This document shows, piece by piece, positions 36,449 to 45,975 of a stretch of DNA of 64,000 nt (positions within the stretch are counted from its first letter, which is position 1; each line of letters opens with the position of its first letter). Source of the stretch: Pseudomonas lini. Lineage in GTDB: Bacteria > Pseudomonadota > Gammaproteobacteria > Pseudomonadales > Pseudomonadaceae. A program made the translations under genes and the position numbers. The stretch spans positions 148,085-212,084 of the forward strand of contig NZ_JAUSSR010000014.1 of NCBI RefSeq assembly GCF_030812475.1, given 5' to 3'. The notes beneath the pieces are model-generated. The model was not told the origin of the DNA. It was given only the letters and a program-made list of their open reading frames with translations, and made no database searches.

Positions 36449-37203
36449 TAAACCCGGGCTCCAGACTCGACCTGCTCGCTCGTTTTACCGAAGCGGCGCT
36501 GGCGAGAAGCGTAATCGGCCAGCGCGTTACGCATGGCATCGTGTTTGAAGTCCGGCCAGAACAGGTCGGAAAAGTACAACTCGGCGTAAGCCAGCTGCCA
36601 CAGCAGGAAGTTACTGATGCGATGTTCGCCACCGGTACGGATACACAAGTCCGGCAACGGCTGGTCGCCGGTGACCAGGCAGGTTTGCAGCAGTTGCGGG
36701 GTGATATCTTCCGGACGCAGATGCCCGGCCTGAACTTCCCGTGCCAGACGCTGCGCGGCTTGCGCGATATCCCACTGACCGCCGTAGTTGGCGGCGATCT
36801 GCAGGATCATGCGATTGGCCCCCACCGTCATGGCCTCGGCCTCACGCATGGCAGCCTGCAGCTCCGGATGAAAGCGAGAACGGTCGCCAATGATGCGCAA
36901 ACTGATGTTGTTCTCGTTCAGGCGCTTGGCTTCACGTCGCAGCGCCCGGAAGAACAGATCCATCAAGGCGCTGACTTCGGCTGCCGGACGCTGCCAGTTC
37001 TCACTGGAGAAAGCGAACAGCGTCAGCACCTCGACCTTGGCCTCGGCGCACACCTCGATCACTGCCCGAACGGCGTCCACACCCGCTTTATGCCCGGCGA
37101 CACCCGGCATAAAGCGTTTTTTCGCCCAACGATTATTACCATCCATGATGATCGCGACATGGCGCGGCACCGCGGTCGGCGCACTCTGCTTGATCTTATC
37201 CAT
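36448..37203 (-). CDS. uppS: Undecaprenyl diphosphate synthase
   Basis: 251-residue cis-prenyltransferase making the C55 lipid carrier for peptidoglycan and O-antigen. HVAIIMDGNNRWAKKR with catalytic Asp21, TLFAFSSENWQRP, and DLCIRTGGEHRISNFLLWQLAYAELYF are diagnostic. Confidence 0.98.
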   Translation of the reverse strand: MDKIKQSAPTAVPRHVAIIMDGNNRWAKKRFMPGVAGHKAGVDAVRAVIEVCAEAKVEVLTLFAFSSENWQRPAAEVSALMDLFFRALRREAKRLNENNISLRIIGDRSRFHPELQAAMREAEAMTVGANRMILQIAANYGGQWDIAQAAQRLAREVQAGHLRPEDITPQLLQTCLVTGDQPLPDLCIRTGGEHRISNFLLWQLAYAELYFSDLFWPDFKHDAMRNALADYASRQRRFGKTSEQVESGARV

Positions 37204-37216
37204 GACAACGCGACCC

Positions 37217-37774
37217 TTATACGGCCATCAGGTCTTTTTCTTTCTGCGCCAGATTCGCGTCGATTTCAGCCACGTACTTTTTGGTCAGATCATCGATCTC
37301 GCCAGTGGCACGACGCTCCTCGTCTTCGCTGATTTCCTTCTCCTTGACCAGATCCTTGAGCTGGCTATTCGCATCACGGCGGATGTTGCGCACCGCAACA
37401 CGAGCGTCTTCAGCAACATCGCGCGCCTGCTTGGTGAAGCCCTTACGGGTTTCTTCGGTCAGGGCCGGCATGGAAATCAGCAGCAACTCACCCAGGTTGG
37501 TCGGGTTGAGGTTCAGGCCTGCGCTGCCGATGGCTTTATCGACAGCACCCAGCATATTGCGCTCAAAGGCAACCACTTGCAGGGTACGGGCGTCCTTGAC
37601 GGTGATGTTCGCGACCTGCTTGATCGGCGTATCGGAACCGTAATACGGCACCATCACGCCTTCAAGAATGCTCGGATGCGCCTGGCCGGTACGAATACGG
37701 CCGAAGTTGTGCGCCAGCGATTCCACGGATTTTTTCATGCGCTCTTGAGCGTCTTTCTTGATTTCGTTGATCAT
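37217..37774 (-). CDS. frr: Ribosome recycling factor
   Basis: 185 residues; splits post-termination ribosomes with EF-G. N-terminal MINEIKKDAQERMKKSVESL, GRAHPSIL-like segment GQAHPSILEGVMVPYYG and the C-terminal helix KDLVKEKEISEDEERR are conserved. Its start overlaps the pyrH stop. Confidence 0.98.
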   Translation of the reverse strand: MINEIKKDAQERMKKSVESLAHNFGRIRTGQAHPSILEGVMVPYYGSDTPIKQVANITVKDARTLQVVAFERNMLGAVDKAIGSAGLNLNPTNLGELLLISMPALTEETRKGFTKQARDVAEDARVAVRNIRRDANSQLKDLVKEKEISEDEERRATGEIDDLTKKYVAEIDANLAQKEKDLMAV

Positions 37775-38514
37775 TGTTGGCCTTCCTCGATCAGGGTCCC
37801 TTCAGCGCCGCCGTGCACAATGTTCAGCAGGGCGCCGGGCTTGTTCATGTTAAATACGCGCAACGGCATCTTATGGTCGCGACACAGGCAAATGGCCGTC
37901 AGATCCATCACGCCCAGCTTGCGATCCAGCACTTCATCGTACGTCAGATGATCGAACTTCTCGGCATGCGGGTCCTTGAATGGATCAGCGGTGTACACGC
38001 CATCGACCTTGGTCGCCTTGAGCACCACATCGGCATCGATTTCGATTGCACGCAGGCAGGCCGCCGAATCCGTGGTGAAGAACGGGTTACCGGTGCCCGC
38101 CGCAAAAATCACGACTTCCTTGGCGTTCAGGTGGCGCATGGCTTTGCGGCGATCATAGTGATCGGTCACGCCGACCATGGAAATGGCCGACATCACGATG
38201 GCCGAGATATTGGCACGCTCCAGCGCATCGCGCATGGCCAGGGCATTCATCACGGTAGCCAGCATGCCCATGTGGTCGCCAGTGACCCGATCCATGCCGG
38301 CCGCGCTCAGCGCCGCACCACGGAACAGGTTGCCACCACCGATCACCAGACCGACCTGCACACCGATGCCGACCAGTTGGCCGACTTCCAGCGCCATGCG
38401 ATCCAGGACTTTCGGATCGATCCCGAACTCTTCCGAGCCCATCAGGGCCTCGCCGCTAAGCTTGAGTAGAATGCGTTTATAGCGAGCCTGATGACCACTG
38501 CCCTGCTGAGCCAT
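37771..38514 (-). CDS. pyrH: UMP kinase
   Basis: 247-residue amino-acid-kinase-fold hexamer phosphorylating UMP. RILLKLSGEALMG, VIGGGNLFRG and the GTP/UTP regulation-associated core are recognisable. First gene of a unit running pyrH-frr-uppS-cdsA-dxr-rseP-bamA-skp-lpxD-fabZ-lpxA-lpxB-rnhB. Confidence 0.98.
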   Translation of the reverse strand: MAQQGSGHQARYKRILLKLSGEALMGSEEFGIDPKVLDRMALEVGQLVGIGVQVGLVIGGGNLFRGAALSAAGMDRVTGDHMGMLATVMNALAMRDALERANISAIVMSAISMVGVTDHYDRRKAMRHLNAKEVVIFAAGTGNPFFTTDSAACLRAIEIDADVVLKATKVDGVYTADPFKDPHAEKFDHLTYDEVLDRKLGVMDLTAICLCRDHKMPLRVFNMNKPGALLNIVHGGAEGTLIEEGQQ

Positions 38515-38668
38515 TGCGAATCTCTCCTGCGGCGTATTTAAAAAAATTCTGTGCGAGCTGTTTACAGCTGGCTGTTCACTCTAGCGTGGCGCTGCCTCAG
38601 CGCCATCGGAACATGGCTTTGTAAGCCAGTTCCAAAGGGAAACCAATAAAAACTTGGCACCCCATCTG

Positions 38669-38705
38669 AAAAGAGGCTGCGCGCGTGAGCGGGCAGCCTC
38701 TTCAG
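38669..38705 (-). terminator. Terminator of tsf
   Basis: AGAGGCTGC and GCAGCCTCT arms followed by TTTT on the minus strand, 20 bp after the tsf stop, upstream of pyrH. Confidence 0.8.
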
Positions 38706-38725
38706 GGCGACAGTTGAAAACTGTC

Positions 38726-39589
38726 TTATTGCTTGGCGGCAGCCAGCTGGGCAGCAACTTCTTCAGCGAAGTTGTCGACCGGCTTCTCGATGCCTTCGCC
38801 TACTTTGAAGTAAGTGAAGGAAACGATTTCAGCGCCGGCTTTCTTGGCCAGTTCGCCGACCTTGATTTCAGGGTTCTTGACGAACGCCTGCTCAACCAGG
38901 CTCGCTTCAGCCAGGAACTTGCTGATACGGCCTTTGACCATGTTTTCAACGATGTTTTCCGGCTTGCCGGCGATCTTGTCAGCGTTGAGGGTCAGGAACA
39001 CGCCCTTCTCACGCTCGACCGCTTCAGCGGAAACTTCCGATGGCAGCAGGAATTCAGGGTTGGTCGCCGCTACGTGCATGGCGATGTCTTTGGCCAGCTC
39101 AACGTTGCCGCCCTTCAGGACAACCGCAACACCGATCTTGTTGCCGTGCAGGTAACCACCAACAACATCACCTTCAACGCGCGCCAGGCGACGGATGTTG
39201 ACGTTTTCGCCAACCTTGCCGACCAGGACCAGGCGATCGGCTTCTTGAGCTTCGATCAGCGGAGCGACGTCGGTCAGCTTGTCGGCGAACGCTTTTTCAA
39301 CGCTTGCAGCAACAAATGCCTTGAAGTCGTCCTGCAGAGCCAGGAAGTCGGTCTGCGAGTTCACTTCCAGCAGAACGGCGGATTTGCCGTCTTCTTTAAG
39401 AGCGATCGCGCCTTCAGCGGCAACGTTGCCAGCTTTTTTGGCAGCCTTGATGGCGCCCGAAGCACGCATGTCATCAATGGCTTTTTCGATGTCGCCGCCG
39501 GCCTTGGTCAAGGCCTTTTTGCAATCCATCATGCCTTCGCCGGTACGCTCGCGCAGTTCTTTGACCAACGCTGCAGTAATCTCTGCCAT
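38726..39589 (-). CDS. tsf: Elongation factor Ts
   Basis: 287-residue nucleotide exchange factor for EF-Tu. MAEITAALVKELRERTGEGMMDCKKAL and the dimerisation and core motifs VLLEVNSQTDFLA are typical. Start at MAEIT with an AGGAAT site. Downstream of rpsB. Confidence 0.98.
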   Translation of the reverse strand: MAEITAALVKELRERTGEGMMDCKKALTKAGGDIEKAIDDMRASGAIKAAKKAGNVAAEGAIALKEDGKSAVLLEVNSQTDFLALQDDFKAFVAASVEKAFADKLTDVAPLIEAQEADRLVLVGKVGENVNIRRLARVEGDVVGGYLHGNKIGVAVVLKGGNVELAKDIAMHVAATNPEFLLPSEVSAEAVEREKGVFLTLNADKIAGKPENIVENMVKGRISKFLAEASLVEQAFVKNPEIKVGELAKKAGAEIVSFTYFKVGEGIEKPVDNFAEEVAAQLAAAKQ

Positions 39590-39726
39590 TTTAAAATTCC
39601 TCTTGGATAGGTTTTCAACCATTCCACCCGATCGAACGGGCGTTCAATTCTTCCCGAATCACCCTTGTTAGCCGCTGCACGTTACAAATGCTGTAGCTGC
39701 GCTGCTCACAAATGGTTTTCGAGGTG

Positions 39727-39756
39727 GCAAAAAGGGGGCCAAGCCCCCTTTTTGCT
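39727..39756 (-). terminator. Hairpin between rpsB and tsf
   Basis: AAAAAGGGGGC-CAA-GCCCCCTTTTT, symmetrical A/T tracts, 26 bp after the rpsB stop. Placed to attenuate read-through into tsf. Confidence 0.8.
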
Positions 39757-39782
39757 TACTGAGTCAACGCCAGGGGCGTCAA

Positions 39783-40520
39783 TTACTCAGCTGCAGCTGC
39801 CGGAGCTTCTTCAACGAACTGCTCGGTACCGCCAGCAACGTGGTTGCGACCACGGATGACTGCGTCAGCCATCGAACCCATGTACAGCTGGATAGCGCGG
39901 ATTGCGTCATCGTTGCCTGGGATGATGTAGTCAACGCCTTCCGGGCTGCTGTTGGTATCGACTACGCCGATAACCGGGATGCCCAGCTTGTTGGCTTCGG
40001 TGATCGCGATGCGCTCGTGATCAACGTCGATAACGAACAGAGCGTCTGGCAGACCGCCCATGTCCTTGATACCACCCAGGGAACGATCGAGCTTCTCAAG
40101 ATCGCGAGTGCGCATCAGCGCTTCTTTCTTGGTCAGCTTGGCGAAAGTACCGTCTTCGGCTTGCACTTCAAGGTCACGCAGACGCTTGATGGAAGCACGG
40201 ATGGTTTTGAAGTTGGTCAGCATGCCGCCCAACCAGCGGTGATCGACGTACGGCGAACCGCAACGTGCTGCTTCTTCAGCAACGATCTTGCCAGCGGAAC
40301 GCTTGGTGCCGACGAACAGAATCTTGTTTTTGCCCTGGGCCAGACGCTCTACGAAAGTCAGCGCTTCGTTGAACATTGGCAGGGTTTTTTCAAGGTTGAT
40401 GATGTGGATCTTGTTACGCGCGCCGAAAATGTACTTGCCCATTTTCGGGTTCCAGTAACGGGTCTGGTGACCGAAGTGCACACCGGCCTTCAGCATATCG
40501 CGCATGTTGACTTGGGACAT
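39783..40520 (-). CDS. rpsB: 30S ribosomal protein S2
   Basis: 245 residues. MSQVNMRDMLKAGVHFGHQTRYWNPKM, LFVGTKRSAGKIVAEEA and the HRWLGGMLTNFKTIR block are the S2 signature. The C-terminal tail is Ala-rich. A long 5' leader precedes it. Confidence 0.98.
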   Translation of the reverse strand: MSQVNMRDMLKAGVHFGHQTRYWNPKMGKYIFGARNKIHIINLEKTLPMFNEALTFVERLAQGKNKILFVGTKRSAGKIVAEEAARCGSPYVDHRWLGGMLTNFKTIRASIKRLRDLEVQAEDGTFAKLTKKEALMRTRDLEKLDRSLGGIKDMGGLPDALFVIDVDHERIAITEANKLGIPVIGVVDTNSSPEGVDYIIPGNDDAIRAIQLYMGSMADAVIRGRNHVAGGTEQFVEEAPAAAAE

Positions 40521-40660
40521 GATAGTTCCTTAATAAGTCGGGTTTGGCCTCCACGTATCCCAATGACCAACCACCAGCATTACGCTTGAGGCACCCAGGT
40601 CATCGTGTCGACACGTGTGTGGATTTAGGCTTTTCAGGGGATCCCCGGAAAGCGGCGCAT
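40521..40660 (-). promoter_or_regulatory. rpsB 5' leader (t44/tff-type) and promoter
   Basis: The 377-bp map-rpsB gap contains, on the minus strand, a TATAAA -10-like element near 40660, then about 130 nt of leader before the S2 start with complementary GATGACC and GGTCATT arms and a GGTGCCTC segment. The map-rpsB gap is where the t44/tff RNA, now viewed as the autoregulatory S2 leader of gamma-proteobacteria, is known. Assignment rests on position and stems; the remaining part of the gap shows no gene. Confidence 0.6.
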
Positions 40661-40897
40661 TTTATACCACAAGGTGCAAAAAAACGGAACCCGGATTCTG
40701 AAATCCAGGCCAGGCCTTTTATTGCGCGCCCTGGAATTTCGCCGCAAACGCACCCTTCCATGGAGAGAAGCGACGCACAGAGGCACGGATTTGCCCTGTT
40801 CGTCTGATAGAATCGGGTTTTTCGGGGCCGCGAGATTCGATTCGCGCAACGCCCATTTTTGTTTTAGCAAGCGCCATCGAGCGCAGAGAGAGCCTGT

Positions 40898-41680
40898 ATG
40901 ACCGTCACCCTAAAAACCCCGGAGGACATCGCAAAAATGCGTGTCGCCGGCAAACTGGCCGCCGACGTGCTGGAAATGATTGCCGAATATGTCAAGCCGG
41001 GCGTCACTACCGAAGAGCTCGACCGCATCTGCCACGACTACATCGTCAATGAGCAGAAGGCCATCCCTGCCCCGCTCAATTACAAGGGCTACCCGAAGTC
41101 GATCTGCACCTCGATCAATCACGTGGTGTGCCACGGCATTCCGAACGAGAAGCCGTTGAAGGATGGCGACACCCTGAACATCGACGTCACCGTCATCAAG
41201 GACGGCTACCACGGCGACACCAGCCGCATGTTCCACGTCGGCACCGTGCCGGTCTGGGCCGAGCGCCTGTCGCAAGTGACCCAGGAATGCATGTACAAAG
41301 CCATCGAAATCGTCAAACCCGGCTGCCGCCTGGGCGACATCGGTGAAATCATCCAGAAACACGCGGAAAAGAACGGTTTCTCTGTGGTTCGCGAGTTCTG
41401 CGGTCACGGCATCGGCAAGGTCTTCCACGAAGAACCGCAGATCCTGCACTACGGCCGTGCCGGCACCGGCATGGAACTCAAGGCCGGCATGACCTTCACC
41501 ATCGAGCCGATGATCAACCAGGGCAAGGCCGACACCAAGGTGCTGGGCGACGGCTGGACCGCGATCACCAAGGACCGCAAGCTCTCGGCACAGTGGGAAC
41601 ACACCCTGCTGGTGACCGACACCGGTTACGAGATCTTCACCCTGCGCGCCGATGACACCATCCCACGCGTTTCGGCCTGA
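40898..41680 (+). CDS. map: Type I methionine aminopeptidase
   Basis: 260-residue metalloenzyme removing N-terminal Met. Metal-ligand motifs are all present: NIDVTVIKDGYHGDTSRMF (two Asp), CGHGIGKVFHEEP (His), FTIEPMI and WEHTLLV (two Glu). AGAGAG ribosome site upstream. Divergent from rpsB; followed by glnD. Confidence 0.98.
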   Translation: MTVTLKTPEDIAKMRVAGKLAADVLEMIAEYVKPGVTTEELDRICHDYIVNEQKAIPAPLNYKGYPKSICTSINHVVCHGIPNEKPLKDGDTLNIDVTVIKDGYHGDTSRMFHVGTVPVWAERLSQVTQECMYKAIEIVKPGCRLGDIGEIIQKHAEKNGFSVVREFCGHGIGKVFHEEPQILHYGRAGTGMELKAGMTFTIEPMINQGKADTKVLGDGWTAITKDRKLSAQWEHTLLVTDTGYEIFTLRADDTIPRVSA

Positions 41681-41727
41681 TCCGGCCCGCGCAGCTCCCA
41701 GCCTTTTATAGACAGGAAAGCCAATCG

Positions 41728-44430
41728 ATGCCGCAGGTGGACCCAGAACTCTTCGACCGAGGCCAGTTCCAGGCGGAACTGGCCTTGAAGGCAAGCCCGA
41801 TCGCGGCCTTCAAGAAGGCGATCCGCCAAGCCCGCGAGGTGCTCGACGGGCGCTTTCGTGCTGGCCGCGAGATTCGCCGGCTGATCGAGGATCGCGCCTG
41901 GTTCGTCGATAACATCCTGCAAAAGGCCTGGGAGCAGTTCGACTGGAGCGAGGACGCCGACATCGCGCTGGTCGCGGTTGGCGGCTACGGTCGGGGTGAG
42001 CTGCACCCCTTTTCCGATATCGATCTGCTGATCCTGCTCGACAGCGCCGACCATGAAATTTTCCGTGATTCCATTGAGCGTTTTCTGACGCTGCTGTGGG
42101 ACATCGGCCTGGAAGTCGGCCAGAGCGTTCGCTCGGTGGACGAGTGTGCCGTCGAGGCCCGCGCCGACCTCACGGTCGTCACCAACCTGATGGAAAGCCG
42201 AACCATTTGCGGCCCCGAGCGCCTGCGCCAGCGCATGCTGGACGTCACCAGCACCGCGCACATGTGGCCGAGCAAGGATTTCTTCCTGGCCAAGCGCGCC
42301 GAGCAAAAGGCCCGTCACCACAAATACAACGACACCGAATACAACCTGGAACCCAACGTCAAAGGCTCGCCCGGTGGCCTGCGGGATATTCAGACGATTC
42401 TGTGGGTGGCCCGCCGCGAGTACGGCACCCTCAACCTGCGGGCGCTGGCCGGAGAAGGTTTCCTGGTCGAGAGCGAAAACGCCCTGCTGGCCTCCTCCCA
42501 GGAATTCCTGTGGAAGGTGCGTTACGCGCTGCACATGCTTGCCGGCCGCAGCGAAGACCGCTTGCTGTTCGACCACCAGCGCACCATTGCCGGACTCCTG
42601 GGGTTCACAGGCGATGACGCCAAGCAAGCCATTGAAAACTTCATGCAACAGTATTATCGGGTGGTGATGAGCATTGCCCAGCTCAGCGACTTGATCATCC
42701 AGCACTTCGAGGAAGTCATCCTCGCCCCGGAAGACGAAGCGCCGCCACAGCCGATCAACTCGCGATTCCAGCTGCATGATGGCTACATCGAAGCGCGCAA
42801 CGACAACGTGTTCCGCCGTACGCCGTTCGCCATGCTCGAAATCTTCGTGCTGATGGCACAACAACCGGAAATAAAAGGCGTGCGCGCCGACACCATTCGG
42901 CTGCTGCGCGAGTGCCGGCACCTGATCGACGATGACTTCCGCAACGATATTCGCAACACCAGCCTGTTCATCGAGCTGTTCAAGTGCAAGATCGGCATCC
43001 ATCGCAACCTGCGCAGGATGAACCGTTACGGCATCCTTGGGCGTTACTTGCCGGAATTCGGCTTCATTGTCGGCCAGATGCAGCATGACCTGTTTCACAT
43101 CTATACGGTCGACGCCCACACCCTGAACCTGATCAAACACTTGCGTAAGCTGCAGTACACCCAGGTGTCGGAAAAATTCCCGTTGGCCAGCAAGCTCATG
43201 GGCAAGCTGCCCAAGCCGGAGCTGGTCTACCTGGCGGGGTTGTACCACGACATCGGCAAGGGCCGGCATGGAGACCACTCGGAAATCGGCGCGGTGGATG
43301 CCGAAGCCTTTTGCCAGCGGCACCAGTTGCCGGTGTGGGACAGCCGCCTGATTGTCTGGCTGGTGCAGAACCATTTGCTGATGTCGACCACTGCCCAGCG
43401 CAAGGACTTGTCCGACCCGCAGGTGATCCACGATTTCGCGCAGACCGCCGGCGACGAAACCCACCTCGATTATCTGTACGTACTGACGGTCGCCGACATC
43501 AACGCCACCAACCCGTCGCTATGGAACTCCTGGCGCGCCAGCCTGTTGCGCCAGCTCTATACCGAGACCAAGCGCGCCTTGCGCCGAGGCCTGGAAAACC
43601 CGGTGGACCGCGAAGAACAGATCCGCCAGACCCAGAGCGCCGCCCTGGACATCCTGGTGCGCGGCGGCACCGATCTGGATGACGTGGAGCAACTCTGGTC
43701 GCAACTGGGCGACGACTACTTCCTGCGTCACACTGCCGGCGATGTGGCCTGGCACAGTGATGCGATCCTTCAGCAGCCGGCCGATGGCGGGCCACTGGTA
43801 CTGATCAAGGAGACCACCCAGCGCGAGTTCGAGGGCGGCACGCAGATTTTCATCTACGCACCGGACCAGCACGACTTCTTCGCCGTGACCGTGGCCGCGA
43901 TGGACCAGCTTAACCTGAACATCCACGACGCCCGGGTCATCACCTCCACCAGCCAGTTCACCCTCGACACCTATATCGTGCTCGATACCGACGGCGACTC
44001 GATCGGGGACAATCCGGTGCGGGTCAAACAGATTCGCGACGGCCTGACCGAAGCGCTGCGCAACCCGGACGACTACCCGACCATCATTCAGCGTCGGGTA
44101 CCGCGCCAGCTCAAGCATTTCGCGTTTGCGCCCCAGGTGACGATCCACAACGACGCCCAGCGCCCGGTCACCGTGCTGGAGCTCAGCGCCCCGGATCGCC
44201 CGGGGTTGCTCGCACGGATCGGCACGATCTTCCTGGAATTCGACCTGTCGTTGCAGAACGCCAAGATCGCCACCCTCGGCGAGCGCGTGGAAGACGTGTT
44301 CTTCATCACCGATGCGAACAACCATCCACTGTCCGACCCCTTGCTGTGCAGCCGCTTGCAGGATGCGATCGTCGAACAGCTGACGGTCAGCAATGAACCC
44401 GGAATCACGTTGTCGCGACTGACCATATGA
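41728..44430 (+). CDS. glnD: Bifunctional PII uridylyltransferase/uridylyl-removing enzyme
   Basis: 900-residue nitrogen sensor that uridylylates PII at low glutamine and reverses it at high glutamine. The N-terminal nucleotidyltransferase motif GGYGRGELHPFSDIDLLIL (around residue 90), a central HD domain (LYHDIGKGRHGDHSEIGA) and two C-terminal ACT domains (VTVAAMDQLNLNIHDARV and LSAPDRPGLLARIG) occur in the family order. Length is normal. Confidence 0.98.
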   Translation: MPQVDPELFDRGQFQAELALKASPIAAFKKAIRQAREVLDGRFRAGREIRRLIEDRAWFVDNILQKAWEQFDWSEDADIALVAVGGYGRGELHPFSDIDLLILLDSADHEIFRDSIERFLTLLWDIGLEVGQSVRSVDECAVEARADLTVVTNLMESRTICGPERLRQRMLDVTSTAHMWPSKDFFLAKRAEQKARHHKYNDTEYNLEPNVKGSPGGLRDIQTILWVARREYGTLNLRALAGEGFLVESENALLASSQEFLWKVRYALHMLAGRSEDRLLFDHQRTIAGLLGFTGDDAKQAIENFMQQYYRVVMSIAQLSDLIIQHFEEVILAPEDEAPPQPINSRFQLHDGYIEARNDNVFRRTPFAMLEIFVLMAQQPEIKGVRADTIRLLRECRHLIDDDFRNDIRNTSLFIELFKCKIGIHRNLRRMNRYGILGRYLPEFGFIVGQMQHDLFHIYTVDAHTLNLIKHLRKLQYTQVSEKFPLASKLMGKLPKPELVYLAGLYHDIGKGRHGDHSEIGAVDAEAFCQRHQLPVWDSRLIVWLVQNHLLMSTTAQRKDLSDPQVIHDFAQTAGDETHLDYLYVLTVADINATNPSLWNSWRASLLRQLYTETKRALRRGLENPVDREEQIRQTQSAALDILVRGGTDLDDVEQLWSQLGDDYFLRHTAGDVAWHSDAILQQPADGGPLVLIKETTQREFEGGTQIFIYAPDQHDFFAVTVAAMDQLNLNIHDARVITSTSQFTLDTYIVLDTDGDSIGDNPVRVKQIRDGLTEALRNPDDYPTIIQRRVPRQLKHFAFAPQVTIHNDAQRPVTVLELSAPDRPGLLARIGTIFLEFDLSLQNAKIATLGERVEDVFFITDANNHPLSDPLLCSRLQDAIVEQLTVSNEPGITLSRLTI

Positions 44431-44450
44431 ACTCACCACGGCCTGCTCTT

Positions 44451-44552
44451 CTGTAGGAGCTGGCTTGCCAGCGATGGACTCAAAAGCGCCACGTTTACCC
44501 GGTAAGCACGCGTTATCGTTAACGACCATCGCTGGCAAGCCAGCTCCCACAG
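44451..44552. repeat. REP pair (CTGTAGGAGCTGGCTTGCC type)
   Basis: Two inverted units, CTGTAGGAGCTGGCTTGCCA and the complement of the CATCGCTGGCAAGCCAGC form, in the glnD-dapC gap. Confidence 0.9.
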
Positions 44553-44588
44553 GGGTTTGTCGGCTCCCAAACCGAACGAGATCCATCG

Positions 44589-45788
44589 ATGAACAACGCT
44601 CTGAACCAGTTGCAGCCCTACCCGTTCGAGAAGCTCCGCGCTTTGCTCGGCGCCGTCACGCCAAATCCGGATAAAAGGGCCATCGCCTTGTCCATTGGCG
44701 AACCGAAGCACCGTTCGCCAGCTTTTGTCGCCGAAGCCCTGGCCAGCAACCTGGATCAAATGGCCGTCTACCCGACCACCCTGGGCATCCCCGCCCTGCG
44801 CGAAGCCATCGCCGCCTGGTGCGAGCGCCGCTTCGACGTCCCGAACGGCTGGCTCGACCCGGCGCGCAACGTGCTGCCGGTCAACGGCACCCGCGAGGCA
44901 CTGTTTGCCTTCACCCAGACCGTGGTCAACCGTGGCGATGACGCGCTGGTGGTCAGCCCAAACCCCTTCTATCAGATCTACGAAGGCGCGGCGTTCCTCG
45001 CCGGGGCCAAGCCGCACTACCTGCCATGCCTGGATGAAAACGGCTTCAACCCGGATTTCGATGCGGTATCCGCGGACATCTGGAAACGCTGCCAGATCCT
45101 GTTCCTGTGCTCGCCGGGCAATCCAACCGGCGCGCTGATCCCGGTCGACACCCTGAAGAAACTGATCGCCCTGGCCGACGAATACGACTTCGTGATCGCC
45201 GCCGACGAGTGCTACAGCGAACTCTACTTCGACGAACAGACCCCGCCGGCCGGCCTGCTCAGCGCCTGCGTCGAACTGGGCCGCAAGGACTTCAAGCGCT
45301 GCGTGGTGTTCCACAGCCTGTCCAAGCGTTCCAACCTGCCGGGCCTGCGTTCGGGCTTCGTCGCCGGTGACGCCGACATTCTTAAAGGCTTCCTGCTGTA
45401 TCGCACCTACCACGGCTGCGCGATGCCGGTTCAGACCCAGCTGGCCAGCGTAGCCGCCTGGAATGACGAAGTGCATGTGCGCGCCAACCGTGCGCTGTAT
45501 CGCGAGAAATACGACGCGGTGCTGGAGATTCTCAGCCCGGTGATGGATGTGCAGCGTCCTGATGGCGGCTTTTACTTGTGGCCGAATGTGGATGGCGATG
45601 ACGAGGCGTTCTGCCGTGACCTGTTCGTTGAAGAACACGTGACCGTGGTGCCGGGTTCTTACCTGTCCCGCGAGGTGGATGGTGTCAACCCGGGCGCTGG
45701 CCGTGTGCGAATGGCACTGGTCGCGCCACTGGCTGAGTGTGTCGAGGCTGCTGAACGGATTCGCGCTTTTATTACCGCGAAACAGTGA
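44589..45788 (+). CDS. dapC: Succinyldiaminopimelate transaminase
   Basis: 399-residue fold-type I class I/II aminotransferase for the lysine/diaminopimelate pathway. LSIGEPKHRSP near the N-terminus, LCSPGNPTGALI, ADECYSELYF and the PLP-lysine motif SLSKRSNLPGLRSGF are visible. dapD, the preceding step in the same pathway, lies 1.7 kb downstream. Confidence 0.95.
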   Translation: MNNALNQLQPYPFEKLRALLGAVTPNPDKRAIALSIGEPKHRSPAFVAEALASNLDQMAVYPTTLGIPALREAIAAWCERRFDVPNGWLDPARNVLPVNGTREALFAFTQTVVNRGDDALVVSPNPFYQIYEGAAFLAGAKPHYLPCLDENGFNPDFDAVSADIWKRCQILFLCSPGNPTGALIPVDTLKKLIALADEYDFVIAADECYSELYFDEQTPPAGLLSACVELGRKDFKRCVVFHSLSKRSNLPGLRSGFVAGDADILKGFLLYRTYHGCAMPVQTQLASVAAWNDEVHVRANRALYREKYDAVLEILSPVMDVQRPDGGFYLWPNVDGDDEAFCRDLFVEEHVTVVPGSYLSREVDGVNPGAGRVRMALVAPLAECVEAAERIRAFITAKQ

Positions 45789-45794
45789 ACAGAT

Positions 45795-45829
45795 TAGTTC
45801 CGCCCTGCGCAATGCAGTGGCGGAACTTC
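45795..45829 (+). terminator. Terminator-like hairpin after dapC
   Basis: AGTTCCGCC-CTGC-GCAAT-GCAG-T-GGCGGAACT forms a long stem seven bases after the dapC stop; the following tract is only moderately T-rich. Confidence 0.7.
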
Positions 45830-45975
45830 TATTCATCATCCAGTTACAACAATATTCACCCTGCAGTTCTCAAGTATATTACCTTCGTTACCACTTGGAG
45901 CCCGACACCCCGCAAAGACATAAACGCTTAGAAACAACACGGACACCACTCATGCATACTCATCACTTTGTCTAA

